Shown: positions 42,971 to 52,248 of the stretch, piece by piece | Numbering within the stretch: position 1 is the first letter of the stretch | How the letters are laid out: the number at the start of each line of letters is the position of its first letter | NCBI GenBank assembly: GCA_003134685.1 | Contig: PLCA01000007.1 | Span: 170,987 to 223,786 of the forward strand | Direction: 5' to 3' | Length of the DNA stretch: 52,800 nucleotides | Source of the DNA: Gemmatimonadota bacterium | GTDB lineage: Bacteria > Gemmatimonadota > Gemmatimonadetes > Gemmatimonadales > Gemmatimonadaceae | Program-made: the position numbers and the translations under genes | Notes under the pieces: model-generated | Databases searched by the model: none | What the model was told of the DNA's origin: nothing | Seen by the model: the letters and a program-made list of their open reading frames with translations, nothing else

Positions 42971-43602
42971 TTCCCGAGCGCCTTTACCGCGCGGGCGGTC
43001 ACTTCGTCAACGGGAGCGTCAGCGTCGATCTTCAACACCTTTTGGTTCTGGTCACGGTACCAGTCAATCACCGGTGCCGTCTGCCTGCGATAGACTTCGA
43101 GGCGATTCCGGATGGCCTCCGGCTCGTCGTCCTTGCGGCGCACGAGCTTCCCGCCGCACTTCTCGCAGCTCGTTCCCGGATCGCGTCCCATGTAGGGCGT
43201 CTGACAGCCCTCGCAAACTGTACGAGTGCTCAGTCGCTTCACTAGCTCATCATCGTCCACGTCGAACAGAAGCACCTTGTCCACCTTCTTGCCGATCTCG
43301 GCGAGCATGACCCCGAGCCCTTCGGCCTGCGGGACGGTGCGAACCGCGCCATCCAGAATGGCTCCCTTCTTCGTCACGGGGGAGGTCATGACATCCTGAA
43401 GAATACCGAGGATGACCGAGTCCGGCACCAGGTCGCCCCGATCCATGTAGGCCTTTGCCTCGAGCCCCCGCTTGGTGCCCTCACGAAGCGCCGCGCGCAG
43501 CACGTCGCCGGTCGCGATCTTCGGAATTCCGAGGCGCGCAGCCAGCTTGTCCGCCTGCGTTCCCTTACCAGCCCCGGGTGGGCCGAGCAGCACGATGATC
43601 AT
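42967..43602 (-). CDS. adk: Adenylate kinase, zinc-LID type
   Basis: Converts ATP + AMP to 2 ADP. P-loop GPPGAGKGTQ is near residue 7, the AMP site includes GAILDGAVRTVPQAEGL, and the LID has four cysteines (CEGC and CEKC), the zinc-binding form. I use the ATG at 43600-43602; a TTG 15 bases upstream would add five residues. It follows secY with a 51-base gap holding a perfect hairpin. Confidence 0.95.
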   Translation of the reverse strand: MIIVLLGPPGAGKGTQADKLAARLGIPKIATGDVLRAALREGTKRGLEAKAYMDRGDLVPDSVILGILQDVMTSPVTKKGAILDGAVRTVPQAEGLGVMLAEIGKKVDKVLLFDVDDDELVKRLSTRTVCEGCQTPYMGRDPGTSCEKCGGKLVRRKDDEPEAIRNRLEVYRRQTAPVIDWYRDQNQKVLKIDADAPVDEVTARAVKALGK

Positions 43603-43623
43603 CGGAGATACCCGCAAAAGATT

Positions 43624-43646
43624 CGGAGGAGCTTTTGGCTCCTCCG
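43624..43646 (-). promoter_or_regulatory. Perfect hairpin with SD/anti-SD arms between secY and adk
   Basis: CGGAGGAGC and GCTCCTCCG form a 9-bp stem with a 5-base loop. On the minus strand the first arm contains GGAGGAG and the second its complement, followed by AATCTTTTGCG and the adk ATG about 22 bases after the stem. It may be a partial terminator that lowers adk-map expression, or a ribosome-site-masking structure. Confidence 0.5.
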
Positions 43647-43653
43647 ATCGAGT

Positions 43654-44985
43654 CTAGTAAGTCCCGCCGGTCGTACGGCCCCGGAATCGCACTCGGCCCT
43701 TCTTCATGAAGCCGTCGTACTTCCTGAGCAGCAGGTGCTGATTGACCTGCGTTATCGTGTCAAGCGCGACACCCACGACGATGAGGAGCGACGTCCCACC
43801 GAACCTGAACGGCACGTTGATCGCGTCGGCTATGAACGTCGGCAGGAGCGCGATGAACGTCAGGAACAACGCGCCCGGGAAGGTGATCCGCGACACCACG
43901 TGATCGATGTACTCGGCGGTTTTGCCACCGGGCTTCACTCCCGGAATGAATCCGCCCTGCTTCTTCAGGTTCTCCGAGATGTCGACCGGGTTGAAGATGA
44001 TCGACGTGTAGAAGTAGGTGAAGAAGACGATGAGGATCGCCTGCGCGACGTAGTAAAGCCAGGTACCGGGCGAGACGTATTCCGCCCATTGGGCGGCCCT
44101 CGCATTCCCGCTGAACGACGCGATTGCCCCGGGGACCACGATGACCGATGAGGCGAAGATGATGGGCATCACACCGGCCGCGTTGACACGGAGCGGAATG
44201 AAGTTCTTTGCAGCCTCGCGTTGTCTGCCGCGGGACATCGTGCGCTGCGGGATCTGAATCATCACCCTGCGGGCCGCCATTGTGACGGCAATAGTGCCGG
44301 CGACGACTCCGACCATGACGATGCCAAGTACCACGAGCGAGAAGGGGCCGACCGCCTGCGTCTTCACGAATCCAAGCGTGCTGATGATTCCCGGCCAGAA
44401 CCTCTCGACGATCGAGAAGAAAATGATCAGCGACGCCCCATTCCCAAGTCCTCTCTCCGTGATCTGCTCACCGAGCCACATCACAAACAGCGCTCCGGTG
44501 GTGAGAACGAGCACCATCTGGACCTTGAAGCCGAAGCCGGGATTGACCACGGCATCCTGGAGGGACGACGTGAAGAGCGCGAATCCCCATCCCTGCACCA
44601 CCGCCAGGACGATAGTCACGTAGCGCGTCCACTGCGTCACGCGCTTTCTGCCCTCCTCGTCCTTCTGCAATTTTTCGACGGTCGGGATCACCACGCCGGC
44701 GATCTGCATGAAGATGCTGGCCCCGATGTAGGGCATGATGCCAAGCGCGAACACGGTCGCGTGCGACAGTCCGCCGCCGACGAACAGATCGTACAGGCCC
44801 AGCAGCCCGCCTTTGCCCTTGTTGGCAAAGAAATCGGTGAGCGCGACGACGTCGACGCCCGGCGCTGTGATGTGCGCCCCGACTCTGTAGATCACGAGAC
44901 AGATGAACGTGAATAGGATCTTGTCTCGTAACTCGGGCGTGTTGTAGATGTTGCTTACTGCCGCCGCGGGGGCTGATTGCGCCAT
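43654..44985 (-). CDS. secY: Protein translocase subunit SecY
   Basis: Central channel of the Sec translocon in the inner membrane. Ten hydrophobic helices, the plug-helix motif GLLGLYDLFVGGGLSHATVF, TVEKLQKDEEGRKRVTQWTR, the C4-C5 loop region around RTMSRGRQREAAKNFIPLRV, and the C-terminal GKTAEYIDHVVSRITFPGA are all present. Length is normal. The ATG shares its A with the rplO stop (TAATG). Confidence 0.96.
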   Translation of the reverse strand: MAQSAPAAAVSNIYNTPELRDKILFTFICLVIYRVGAHITAPGVDVVALTDFFANKGKGGLLGLYDLFVGGGLSHATVFALGIMPYIGASIFMQIAGVVIPTVEKLQKDEEGRKRVTQWTRYVTIVLAVVQGWGFALFTSSLQDAVVNPGFGFKVQMVLVLTTGALFVMWLGEQITERGLGNGASLIIFFSIVERFWPGIISTLGFVKTQAVGPFSLVVLGIVMVGVVAGTIAVTMAARRVMIQIPQRTMSRGRQREAAKNFIPLRVNAAGVMPIIFASSVIVVPGAIASFSGNARAAQWAEYVSPGTWLYYVAQAILIVFFTYFYTSIIFNPVDISENLKKQGGFIPGVKPGGKTAEYIDHVVSRITFPGALFLTFIALLPTFIADAINVPFRFGGTSLLIVVGVALDTITQVNQHLLLRKYDGFMKKGRVRFRGRTTGGTY

Positions 44986-45491
44986 TAGTTCTCTATTCGG
45001 CCTCCGGCCGATTCGATTTTCTGCTTGGCACCTGCGCTCATCTTGACGCCGCGCACGGTGACGCCTTTCGCGGCGTCGCCATTCGCGAGAAGCTTGGCGG
45101 GTCCCTTTCCTTTGCGGATCAATCCCGCTTCGGCCAGGGTCTCCTCCGTCACTTCAGCGCCCTTCGGCAGCTTGCCAAGGTCGTCGAAGCTGACGACCTG
45201 ATTCACCACACGAAAGATATTCGTGAAACCACGCTTGGGTATGCGCCGAGTGAGCGGCATTTGTCCGCCCTCGAACTGGGGCTTGCCGCCGCCCGGGCCG
45301 TGGTGGCCGGATCTGGCCTTGATACCCTTGTGTCCCTTGCCCGATGTCTTACCCGTGCCCGAGCCCGGTCCACGTCCGATTCTCTTGCGATTCCGGTGCG
45401 ATCCCGGAGCAGGAACCAGATTGTGCAGGCCGATCTTCTGGACCTGATCGGGCGCTCCAAGGCGTTCCCGGCGTGTTGGTTTGTCTGCCAC
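44985..45491 (-). CDS. rplO: 50S ribosomal protein L15
   Basis: Large-subunit protein. The Gly-rich start NLVPAPGSHRNRKRIGRGPG, GKGHKGIKARSGHH and EGGQMPLTRRIPKRGF identify it. About 20 extra residues precede the usual N-terminus (168 in all). It stands between rpmD and secY in the standard spc order. Confidence 0.95.
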   Translation of the reverse strand: MADKPTRRERLGAPDQVQKIGLHNLVPAPGSHRNRKRIGRGPGSGTGKTSGKGHKGIKARSGHHGPGGGKPQFEGGQMPLTRRIPKRGFTNIFRVVNQVVSFDDLGKLPKGAEVTEETLAEAGLIRKGKGPAKLLANGDAAKGVTVRGVKMSAGAKQKIESAGGRIEN

Positions 45492-45494
45492 TGT

Positions 45495-45746
45495 TTAATC
45501 CTCTACGGGCGTCACTTCGACCAAGTGACGCACGTGCTTGATTTGTCCGCGCAACGCGGGTGAATCCTGCCTGGTCACTTCAGACTGGTGATGCCGGAGC
45601 CCGAGGGCTTCGAGCGTCAGGCGCATCCGCCACGAGTGGCCGATGCCGCTTCTCACCTGCTTGATGCGAACCTTTCCCTTCGTGATGGTTTCCTTGGGCG
45701 TAGTCTTCGGCCCCTTGGTTCTCCACCACACGTGTGTCCTAGGCAT
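45495..45746 (-). CDS. rpmD: 50S ribosomal protein L30
   Basis: [20 protein letters not shown] followed by [13 protein letters not shown] is the L30 core. The N-terminus is about 23 residues longer than in most bacteria ([20 protein letters not shown]). No in-frame start fits nearer the core. The ATG overlaps the end of rpsE by 8 bases. Confidence 0.9.
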   Translation of the reverse strand: MPRTHVWWRTKGPKTTPKETITKGKVRIKQVRSGIGHSWRMRLTLEALGLRHHQSEVTRQDSPALRGQIKHVRHLVEVTPVED

Positions 45747-46587
45747 GAGCGACGGCCTCCTTCGACTTGGCGCGTGAGCGGTAACCGAGGGCCGATACTT
45801 CGATGCCGCGCTCGCGCGCGATCTGCTCTACCGTGGTTAGTTGCTGGAGGCCATCCAATGCAGCAAGTACCATGTTGTGCGGATTGGTCGAGCCGAGGCT
45901 CTTGGTGAGAATGTCCGAGATGCCGGCGCATTCCATGATCGCGCGCACCGCGCCGCCGGCAATCACACCGGCGCCAGGAGCTGCTGGCTTCATCAGGACT
46001 TTGCCCGCCCCGTGCGTGCCGACGACTTCGTGCGGAATCGTTCCGCCAGTCATCGGGATCGCGACCATGTTGCGGCGCGCTCCGTCGACAGCCTTGCGGA
46101 CCGCCTCCGACACTTCGTTGGCCTTGCCGGTCGCAAAACCAACTCGGCCCTGACCATCTCCGACTGCGACGAGCGCGTTGAATGAGAAGCGGCGTCCGCC
46201 TTTCACGACCTTGGCCACGCGGTTGATGGCGATCACGTTCTCGACGAGCTCGCTGCCGCCATCGCCGCGTCCACCGTCGCGATCGCGGCCCTTGCCGTCA
46301 CGGCCGCGTCCACCACCGCGCTGGCCACCCTCGCCGCGCGGTCCGCCGCCGCCTTGTCCGCCGCCACCACCGCCGCTGCCGCCAGATCCACGACCACGAC
46401 CGGCGCCACCGCCGCCGCCGCCAGGGCCGCCACGTCCACCGCCGCCCCGTCCGCCACGCCCACCGGCACCGCCGCCACTGCGAGCGCTACCGCCGGTGCG
46501 GGGCCGTTCCTGCGCCGCAGGTTCCTGTCTCGGCCCATCGGACGGTGATGCCGGCGAAGCTCCTTCGGGATTCTCGTTTTCAGCCAT
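45739..46587 (-). CDS. rpsE: 30S ribosomal protein S5 with long Gly/Arg-rich N-terminal extension
   Basis: Residues 115-282 are a complete S5: [20 protein letters not shown], the N-terminal double-stranded RNA fold, and [19 protein letters not shown]. The first 110 residues are extremely rich in Gly and Arg, with many RGG/GGRGG clusters and few other residues, whereas normal S5 is about 165 residues. The extension is in one open frame with the ATG four bases after rplR, and codons keep the G/C-rich third positions of the gene. Such RGG tracts often bind RNA; a role here is inference. Confidence 0.93.
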   Translation of the reverse strand: MAENENPEGASPASPSDGPRQEPAAQERPRTGGSARSGGGAGGRGGRGGGGRGGPGGGGGGAGRGRGSGGSGGGGGGQGGGGPRGEGGQRGGGRGRDGKGRDRDGGRGDGGSELVENVIAINRVAKVVKGGRRFSFNALVAVGDGQGRVGFATGKANEVSEAVRKAVDGARRNMVAIPMTGGTIPHEVVGTHGAGKVLMKPAAPGAGVIAGGAVRAIMECAGISDILTKSLGSTNPHNMVLAALDGLQQLTTVEQIARERGIEVSALGYRSRAKSKEAVAHA

Positions 46588-46590
46588 TTA

Positions 46591-46947
46591 TTAAAACTCC
46601 AACCCGCCTTCGCGGGCTCCGTCGGCCACACCCTTCACGCGGCCGTGATATTTATATCCAGCTCGGTCGAACACCACGCGCTTGACGCCGGCATCTTTTG
46701 CCTTGGCGGCGATGCGCTTTCCAACTTCCACCGATCTCTCGGTCGGCTTCCCCTCGAGACCCGAATCGGTCACCGTCATGATCGTGCGCTGAGTCGTGTC
46801 ATCCACCAGCTGCGCGTAGATGTGCTTGAGCGAACGATACACGACCAGGCGTGGACGCTCGGCACTTCCCACCACTTTCTTGCGAAGGCGGAAATGACGG
46901 CGCGTACGAAGCTGATCGCGCGACTTTGGTCTGGCCATCTTCGGCAT
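46591..46947 (-). CDS. rplR: 50S ribosomal protein L18
   Basis: Binds 5S r[33 protein letters not shown] and [20 protein letters not shown] are standard L18 motifs. Length 118, normal. The ATG shares a base with the rplF stop (TAATG). Confidence 0.96.
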   Translation of the reverse strand: MPKMARPKSRDQLRTRRHFRLRKKVVGSAERPRLVVYRSLKHIYAQLVDDTTQRTIMTVTDSGLEGKPTERSVEVGKRIAAKAKDAGVKRVVFDRAGYKYHGRVKGVADGAREGGLEF

Positions 46948-47495
46948 TACTTGGCTCCCGCCTTGCCCGCCTTTCCAGCTTTGCGACGGACCTGTTCTCC
47001 AACGTACTTGATTCCCTTGCCCTTGTAAGGCTCGGGTGGCCTGAGGCTGCGCAGCTCCGCCGCGACCTGGCCCACGATTTCCTTGTTCGCGCCCTCGATG
47101 ACGATCGAAGTCGGCTGAGGCGCGCTCAGCTTGATTCCTTTCGGCGCTTCGTACTTCACCGGATGCGAGAACCCGAGCGCGAGCTGCAATCCGTACGGGC
47201 GGGGTTCCGCCTTATAGCCGACGCCGACAAGTTCAAGTTCCTTTCGGAAGCCTTTGGTCACGCCCTCGACCATGTTGGCGACGAGCGTGCGGCTCAATCC
47301 GTGGAGCGCCTTGTGATTGTCTTCATCCGAAGGGCGCTCGACCAAGATCTGACCGTCCTTGAGCGAGACCTTCATCTGCTCGTGGAGTGTCCGTTCCAGC
47401 TCACCCTTCGGTCCTTTCACGTGGACCTTGTTGCCTTCGACGGTCGCGGTCACGCCTTTAGGAATGACTACCGGATGCTTTCCAATTCGTGACAT
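46947..47495 (-). CDS. rplF: 50S ribosomal protein L6
   Basis: MSRIGKHPVVIPKGVTATVE at the start and the C-terminal PPEPYKGKGIKYVGEQVRRK identify L6. The 182 residues include a short Ala/Gly/Lys tail (KAGKAGKAGAK). Standard spc position between rpsH and rplR. Confidence 0.96.
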   Translation of the reverse strand: MSRIGKHPVVIPKGVTATVEGNKVHVKGPKGELERTLHEQMKVSLKDGQILVERPSDEDNHKALHGLSRTLVANMVEGVTKGFRKELELVGVGYKAEPRPYGLQLALGFSHPVKYEAPKGIKLSAPQPTSIVIEGANKEIVGQVAAELRSLRPPEPYKGKGIKYVGEQVRRKAGKAGKAGAK

Positions 47496-47510
47496 CTGCC
47501 TCTATCTCCC

Positions 47511-47912
47511 TTACCAGACCAGGGCGAGGAGCTCGCCGCCGGTGCGGGCCTGCCGCGCCTGACGATCCGACATCACACCTTGCGATGTGCTGAGGATCGC
47601 CATGCCGAGCCCGTTGCGAACGCGCGGAATTTCCGCGACCGCGACGTACTTGCGAAGTCCGGGCGTCGAGATGCGACGCAGCTCGCGAATCACCGGCTGG
47701 CCGCCCTGCGCGTACTTGAGCACCACGCGCAGCAGCTGCCTGCCTTCTTCCGTATCGAGCGTCTTGTAGTCCTGAATGAAGTTGTTCTCCTTCAGGATCT
47801 TCGCGATCTCCACCTTGAGCTTCGAGAGCGGCATGTCCACGCGACGGTGCTTCGCCCCGCAGGCGTTGCGGATGCGCGTGAGCATATCGGCTATCGGATC
47901 GGTCATACTCAT
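47511..47912 (-). CDS. rpsH: 30S ribosomal protein S8
   Basis: TDPIADMLTRIRNACGAKHR at the N-terminus and the C-terminal GLGMAILSTSQGVMSDRQAR are S8 signatures. Length 133. A second ATG two codons in (47906) is an equally possible start. Confidence 0.96.
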   Translation of the reverse strand: MSMTDPIADMLTRIRNACGAKHRRVDMPLSKLKVEIAKILKENNFIQDYKTLDTEEGRQLLRVVLKYAQGGQPVIRELRRISTPGLRKYVAVAEIPRVRNGLGMAILSTSQGVMSDRQARQARTGGELLALVW

Positions 47913-47970
47913 TAAATGATCTTCCTCTGTTCTACCGTATCCCGTCGCCGGGACGCGTAGAAATGAATGG

Positions 47971-48156
47971 TTACCAGCTCGCCTTGCGGACGCCCGGGAT
48001 ATATCCCGACAGCGCCTGTTCTCTGAAACAGATTCTGCAAAGCCCGAACTTTCTCAGGAAAGCGCGCGATCTTCCGCACCGTCCGCACCTGTTGTGCTGA
48101 CGAACGGGAAACTTCGGCTTGCGCTTGCTCTTCTCCACCATGGCCTTACGCGCCAT
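47971..48156 (-). CDS. rpsN: 30S ribosomal protein S14, zinc type
   Basis: The short (61-residue) S14 with a C-x2-C...C-x2-C zinc site (RCGRCG and LCRICF). [16 protein letters not shown] is the usual N-terminus of the zinc form. It sits between rplE and rpsH, as expected. Confidence 0.96.
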   Translation of the reverse strand: MARKAMVEKSKRKPKFPVRQHNRCGRCGRSRAFLRKFGLCRICFREQALSGYIPGVRKASW

Positions 48157-48185
48157 TACAATCTCTCTTGGCTGTTGGTTGACAC

Positions 48186-48845
48186 TTACTGATTCTGGGT
48201 GATGATAGGCTTGTCGTCGCCACGGAAAGGCATCCCGAGCTCCCGCAGCAGCGCGAACGCCTGGTCATCCTTGTTCGTGGTCGTGACGAGAGTGATGTCC
48301 ATCCCGTGGATCTGCTCGACCATGTCGTAGTTGATCTCCGGGAAAATCATCTGCTCCTTGACGCCGAGCGTGTAGTTCCCGCGGCCGTCGAACGACCGCG
48401 TATTGATGCCGCGGAAGTCGCGAATGCGCGGGATCGCCACCGTCACGAACCGATCGAGGAACTCCCACATCCGGGCGCCGCGAAGCGTGACCGCGCACCC
48501 GATCTCCTGTCCCTCGCGCAATCCGAAATTGGCGATCGATTTCTTCGCCTTCTTCCGCACGGGACGCTGTCCGGTGATGATGCTCAGCTCGAAGACGACC
48601 GTATCAAGAACCTTTGCGTTCTTGATCGCTTCGCCGACTCCGCAGTTGATCACGATCTTCTCGAGCGTCGGGATCTGATGAACGTTGGTGAACCCGAACT
48701 GCGACATTAGCCGGTCGCGCACGGTCTTCTTGTAGTAGACATGAAGGCGCGCCGGCGGTACCGGCAGATCCTTGCCGGCGTGCTCCGCCTGGACCTGTGC
48801 CTGGACCTCGCGCTTCTTCCCTTGCTTCTTCTCTTTAGTCGCCAT
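48186..48845 (-). CDS. rplE: 50S ribosomal protein L5
   Basis: [38 protein letters not shown] and [20 protein letters not shown] show L5, which contacts 5S rRNA and the P-site tRNA. The 219 residues include a Lys/Gln-rich N-terminal extension of about 35. GAGGA stands 7 bases before the ATG, supporting this start. Confidence 0.95.
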   Translation of the reverse strand: MATKEKKQGKKREVQAQVQAEHAGKDLPVPPARLHVYYKKTVRDRLMSQFGFTNVHQIPTLEKIVINCGVGEAIKNAKVLDTVVFELSIITGQRPVRKKAKKSIANFGLREGQEIGCAVTLRGARMWEFLDRFVTVAIPRIRDFRGINTRSFDGRGNYTLGVKEQMIFPEINYDMVEQIHGMDITLVTTTNKDDQAFALLRELGMPFRGDDKPIITQNQ

Positions 48846-48859
48846 TCTCTATTCCTCGC

Positions 48860-49279
48860 TCAGCGCACGCGGGGGATGGGCTCCCCGTTCTTGACGCTGA
48901 CGCGCTCCTTGGTTCTCCGACGCTCGATGTGCGTTGCGTCGGTGTCGAAACGGGCCTTCGTTCGAGTCGGCTCACCCGACTTGGGATCGAGCAGCATCAC
49001 GTTCGACGAGTGCAGCGATGCCGGCGCCTCGCGAATTCCGCTCGTCTCCTCGGCCGTCCGCGCCTTGCGGTGCATCTTCACCATGTTCACGCCCTCGATG
49101 AGAACGCGCCCGGTCTTGAGGAAGACGCGCAGCACCTTGCCTTCCTTGCCCTTGTCGTCGCCGCGCATCACCCGCACGGTGTCGCCCCTCGACACGTGCA
49201 GCTTCAGCCGCTTCGAGTTCTCGGCGTGACGCGCGTGCAGCCGCGTTTTGGCCGTCTTTCTGTATTTCAGGATTCTCAC
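48860..49279 (-). CDS. rplX: 50S ribosomal protein L24
   Basis: The KOW core [20 protein letters not shown] followed by [20 protein letters not shown] identifies L24. The GTG start, 1 base after the rplN stop and with AGAGG 9 bases upstream, adds about 26 basic residues ([20 protein letters not shown]) before the usual start. Total 139. Confidence 0.93.
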   Translation of the reverse strand: MRILKYRKTAKTRLHARHAENSKRLKLHVSRGDTVRVMRGDDKGKEGKVLRVFLKTGRVLIEGVNMVKMHRKARTAEETSGIREAPASLHSSNVMLLDPKSGEPTRTKARFDTDATHIERRRTKERVSVKNGEPIPRVR

Positions 49280-49280
49280 T

Positions 49281-49649
49281 TTACAGAACCTCTGGTGCCA
49301 GGGAGACGATCTTCATGTATTTCTTCTCCCTGAGCTCGCGCGCCACGGGTCCGAAGATGCGGGTCGCCCGCGGCTCGCCCTGTTCGTTGATGATCACGAC
49401 TGCGTTCTCGTCGAAGCGGATGTAGGAGCCGTCCTTGCGGCGCGTCTCCTTGGCCGTGCGCACAACCACCGCGCGCGCCACGTCCGATTTCTTGACCGTG
49501 CCGTTCGGGAGCGCGTTCTTCACGGCGACGATCACGACGTCGCCAAGCGAAGCATAGCGTCGCCGGGTTCCGCCGAGCACGCGGATCACGAGCGCCGTCT
49601 TCGCGCCCGAGTTGTCCGCTACCTTGACCACCGATTCCTGCTGGATCAC
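49281..49649 (-). CDS. rplN: 50S ribosomal protein L14
   Basis: [40 protein letters not shown] and the C-terminal [16 protein letters not shown] are textbook L14. Length 122. Between rpsQ and rplX. Confidence 0.97.
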   Translation of the reverse strand: MIQQESVVKVADNSGAKTALVIRVLGGTRRRYASLGDVVIVAVKNALPNGTVKKSDVARAVVVRTAKETRRKDGSYIRFDENAVVIINEQGEPRATRIFGPVARELREKKYMKIVSLAPEVL

Positions 49650-49661
49650 TGGTCGTCTCCG

Positions 49662-49952
49662 TTAACGTGCACGTTCGATGATTTCGACCACGCGCCACCG
49701 CTTGTCCTTCGACAAGGGCCGGGTCTCCATGATGCGGACGGTGTCGCCCGTCTTGGCCTCGTTCAGCTCGTCGTGCGCTTTCAGCTTCGTCGTGCGGCGA
49801 ACCATCTTGCCGTACACGGGATGCTGCACTCTGCGCTCGATCGAGACCACGACGGTCTTCGCCATCTTGTCGCTGACGACCTTGCCGATCCTCGTCTTGC
49901 GCGAGTTACGGTCGGTGGCCTGCGTAGCTTCTCTCTTCGCCAATTCAGCCAT
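49662..49952 (-). CDS. rpsQ: 30S ribosomal protein S17
   Basis: [36 protein letters not shown] and [20 protein letters not shown] are S17 motifs. Length 96, with a short N-terminal extension. The ATG overlaps the rpmC stop by 1 base. Confidence 0.96.
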   Translation of the reverse strand: MAELAKREATQATDRNSRKTRIGKVVSDKMAKTVVVSIERRVQHPVYGKMVRRTTKLKAHDELNEAKTGDTVRIMETRPLSKDKRWRVVEIIERAR

Positions 49953-50251
49953 TAAGCCCTCTTACTCCTCTTCGCACGGTTGGTCGCAGTAGCCGATTTA
50001 AGCCCGCGTCTTCCCGTCACACGTCTGGCCTTCACTCGCGTCGGCTCCTTTGCCTCGGCGATACCTATGATTTTCTCGTTGAGCACGGTCATGAGCCGCG
50101 CCACATCCTTGCGAATCACCCGCAGCCGCAGCGGGTCGTCGAGGGTGCGCGTGCCGGACGCCAGGCGGAGATTGAATCTCTCCCGCTCCAGATCAGCGAT
50201 GCGGGAGGTGATGTCCGCCTCGCTCATCTCGCGAATGTCCTTAGCTAGCAT
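49952..50251 (-). CDS. rpmC: 50S ribosomal protein L29 with basic C-terminal tail
   Basis: The L29 core ([20 protein letters not shown], then [20 protein letters not shown]) is followed by a basic tail of about 30 residues rich in Arg, Lys, Thr and Ala; usual L29 is about 65 residues, here 99. I chose ATG 50249-50251, inside the last codons of rplP (11-base overlap), because it gives the normal N-terminus. Confidence 0.93.
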   Translation of the reverse strand: MLAKDIREMSEADITSRIADLERERFNLRLASGTRTLDDPLRLRVIRKDVARLMTVLNEKIIGIAEAKEPTRVKARRVTGRRGLKSATATNRAKRSKRA

Positions 50252-50669
50252 CTGTGTGCGCCTCCTCACGTGTCACGAACTTCGACTTCACTCCGATCTT
50301 GGCGGCGGCCAACGCCATCGCCTTCTTTCCAATCTCTGGCGTCACGCCCTCGAGCTCGAACATCACTCTTCCGGGCTTCACTACCGCCACCCAGCCTTCC
50401 GGTGAGCCCTTTCCCTTACCCATGCGGGTCTCGGCCGGCTTCTTGGTGATCGGCTTGTCCGGGAAAATCCTGATCCAGACCTTGCCGCCACGCTTGATGT
50501 GGCGCGTCAGTGCCACACGCGCCGCCTCGATCTGCCGGTTGGAAACCCAGCCGGGCTCGAGCGCCTTCAGGCCGTAGTGTCCGAACGAGACTTCGTTGCC
50601 ACGCGTGGCAAGCCCTTTCGTCCGGCCCTTGAACCTTTTTCTGAACTTTACGCGCTTGGGACTGAGCAT
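50241..50669 (-). CDS. rplP: 50S ribosomal protein L16
   Basis: [40 protein letters not shown] and [20 protein letters not shown] define L16, near the tRNA sites. Length 142, normal. Confidence 0.97.
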   Translation of the reverse strand: MLSPKRVKFRKRFKGRTKGLATRGNEVSFGHYGLKALEPGWVSNRQIEAARVALTRHIKRGGKVWIRIFPDKPITKKPAETRMGKGKGSPEGWVAVVKPGRVMFELEGVTPEIGKKAMALAAAKIGVKSKFVTREEAHTDAS

Positions 50670-50681
50670 TTTCTATATTCC

Positions 50682-51341
50682 TCAGACGCCAGTCGAGTAA
50701 GTCTTGCCGCGGCGATCTTCGACGATCTCGCCCTTGAAGATCCAGACCTTCACACCGATGGTGCCGAAGGTGGTCTTCGCGGTGGACGTCGCGTAGTCGA
50801 TGTCCGCGCGCAGCGTATGGAGAGGCACACGACCCTCGTGATATCCCTCGACGCGCGCGATCTCGGCGCCGCCGAGACGGCCGCCGCACTTGATCTTGAT
50901 GCCGCCCGCGCCCATGCGCATCGCGCTCTGCACCGCGCGCTTCATGGCGCGGCGGAACGAGATGCGCTGCGCCAGCTGGTTCGCGATGTTGTCGGCGACG
51001 AGCTGCGCATCGAGCTCCGGACGCTTGATCTCTTCGACGTTGATCCCGACTTCCTTGCCGGACAGACGCGTGAGCTCGTCACGGAGCTGGTCGACTTCGG
51101 CGCCCTTCTTACCGATGACGACGCCCGGACGGCCCGTGTGGATCGTAACGACGACCTTGCCCGGCTTCCGTTCGATGCGGATGTCCGCGATCGCCGCGTG
51201 TCCGAGCCGCGCCTTCAGATACTTGCGAAGGAGCTCGTCCTCACGGAGCAGCGCTGGAAAGTCCCGGTTCGCGTACCACTGCGATCTCCATGTCTTGGAG
51301 ATGCCGAGGCGGAATCCGATTGGATGTGTTTTCTGACCCAT
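50682..51341 (-). CDS. rpsC: 30S ribosomal protein S3
   Basis: [20 protein letters not shown], the KH domain with [20 protein letters not shown] and [16 protein letters not shown], and [20 protein letters not shown] show S3. Length 219. The ATG overlaps the rplV stop by 1 base. Confidence 0.97.
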   Translation of the reverse strand: MGQKTHPIGFRLGISKTWRSQWYANRDFPALLREDELLRKYLKARLGHAAIADIRIERKPGKVVVTIHTGRPGVVIGKKGAEVDQLRDELTRLSGKEVGINVEEIKRPELDAQLVADNIANQLAQRISFRRAMKRAVQSAMRMGAGGIKIKCGGRLGGAEIARVEGYHEGRVPLHTLRADIDYATSTAKTTFGTIGVKVWIFKGEIVEDRRGKTYSTGV

Positions 51342-51823
51342 TAACGTTTGCTCCTTGAGGAACTCGAAGCCTTTGCCGTCGAACGCTCAGCAGCGGGTGC
51401 GGAGCGCGTAGCGCGGGGCTTCGCTTCATGGGCGTCGAGAAAGATCTCGACGTGACTGGTTCTCTTTCTGATCGGAGTGGCGCGCCCCTGCGCCGCCGGC
51501 ATGAAGCGGCGAAGCGCGGGACCCTCGTTCACGATCGCGTGACTGATATAAAGCGTGTCCACGTCCACCGGCTCATTTCCTTCTCTCGACTTGAACTCGG
51601 CATTCGCGACGGCGGAGTTGAGAACTTTCTCGATCTGCTTCGCCGCGAGCTTCTTGGAGAAGCGGAGAAGACCGAGCGCTTCGTTCACATCCTTGCCGCG
51701 GATCTGATCGATGACGAGACGCATCTTGTACGGCGACTGGCGTGTCGTGCGCTGGATGGCGCTCGACACTCCTTTCCTCTCGGCGGCGTGACGCGCCGCG
51801 CGAACCCTGGATCTCTCGCTCAC
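51341..51823 (-). CDS. rplV: 50S ribosomal protein L22 with long C-terminal tail
   Basis: [28 protein letters not shown] and [17 protein letters not shown] identify L22, which lines the peptide exit tunnel. The core ends near residue 128; about 32 Ala/Ser/Arg/Lys-rich residues follow (160 in all, against about 112 usually), and some 20 precede it. Confidence 0.95.
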   Translation of the reverse strand: MSERSRVRAARHAAERKGVSSAIQRTTRQSPYKMRLVIDQIRGKDVNEALGLLRFSKKLAAKQIEKVLNSAVANAEFKSREGNEPVDVDTLYISHAIVNEGPALRRFMPAAQGRATPIRKRTSHVEIFLDAHEAKPRATRSAPAAERSTAKASSSSRSKR

Positions 51824-52179
51824 TTGTTCTCCCGGCCCTTGGCCGGAGGACCGGACGCGGCCGCCGGCGCTGCGCCGGGGGACGTCGGAACTCCGCCAGC
51901 CTTCTTGTCCGTCGCCTTCACCGCGCCGGTGTGGCCGCGGAAGAGACGCGTCGGCGAGAACTCACCGAGCTTGTGTCCGACCATGTTCTCCGTCACGTAG
52001 ACCGGGATGAACTTGTTGCCGTTGTGGACCGCGAAGGTGTGACCGACGAAATCGGGGATGATCGTGCTCGACCTCCCCCACGTCTTGATCACTCTCTTCT
52101 CGTTCTTGCTGTTCATCGTCGAGACTTTCGTCATCAACGCGTCCTGAACGTATGGTCCCTTCTTAATACTTCTCGCCAT
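51820..52179 (-). CDS. rpsS: 30S ribosomal protein S19 with C-terminal extension
   Basis: [40 protein letters not shown] and [16 protein letters not shown] are S19. The core ends about residue 90; a Gly/Pro/Ala-rich tail of some 29 residues follows. Its stop overlaps the rplV ATG by 4 bases. Confidence 0.96.
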   Translation of the reverse strand: MARSIKKGPYVQDALMTKVSTMNSKNEKRVIKTWGRSSTIIPDFVGHTFAVHNGNKFIPVYVTENMVGHKLGEFSPTRLFRGHTGAVKATDKKAGGVPTSPGAAPAAASGPPAKGRENK

Positions 52180-52192
52180 ATCCGATTCCCAG

Positions 52193-52248
52193 AATTGGTT
52201 GCTTGCTGTTGTGTTGCCAGGCTATTGCGTTGCTAGCTACTGCGTTGC
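52193..52248. repeat. Degenerate 15-bp tandem repeats across the rplB stop codon
   Basis: Read on the minus strand, units GCAACGCAGTAGCTA, GCAACGCAATAGCCTG, GCAACACAACAGCAA and the start GCAACC follow each other. The first unit contains the last codons and TAG stop of rplB; the others fill the 57-base gap to rpsS. This looks like slippage duplication at the gene end. Confidence 0.6.

Noticed and set aside
46354-46548. Plus-strand frame rich in Ala/Thr opposite the S5 extension
   Set aside because: It is the complement of the Gly/Arg-rich codons; the S5 frame is supported by its position and by the downstream S5 domain.
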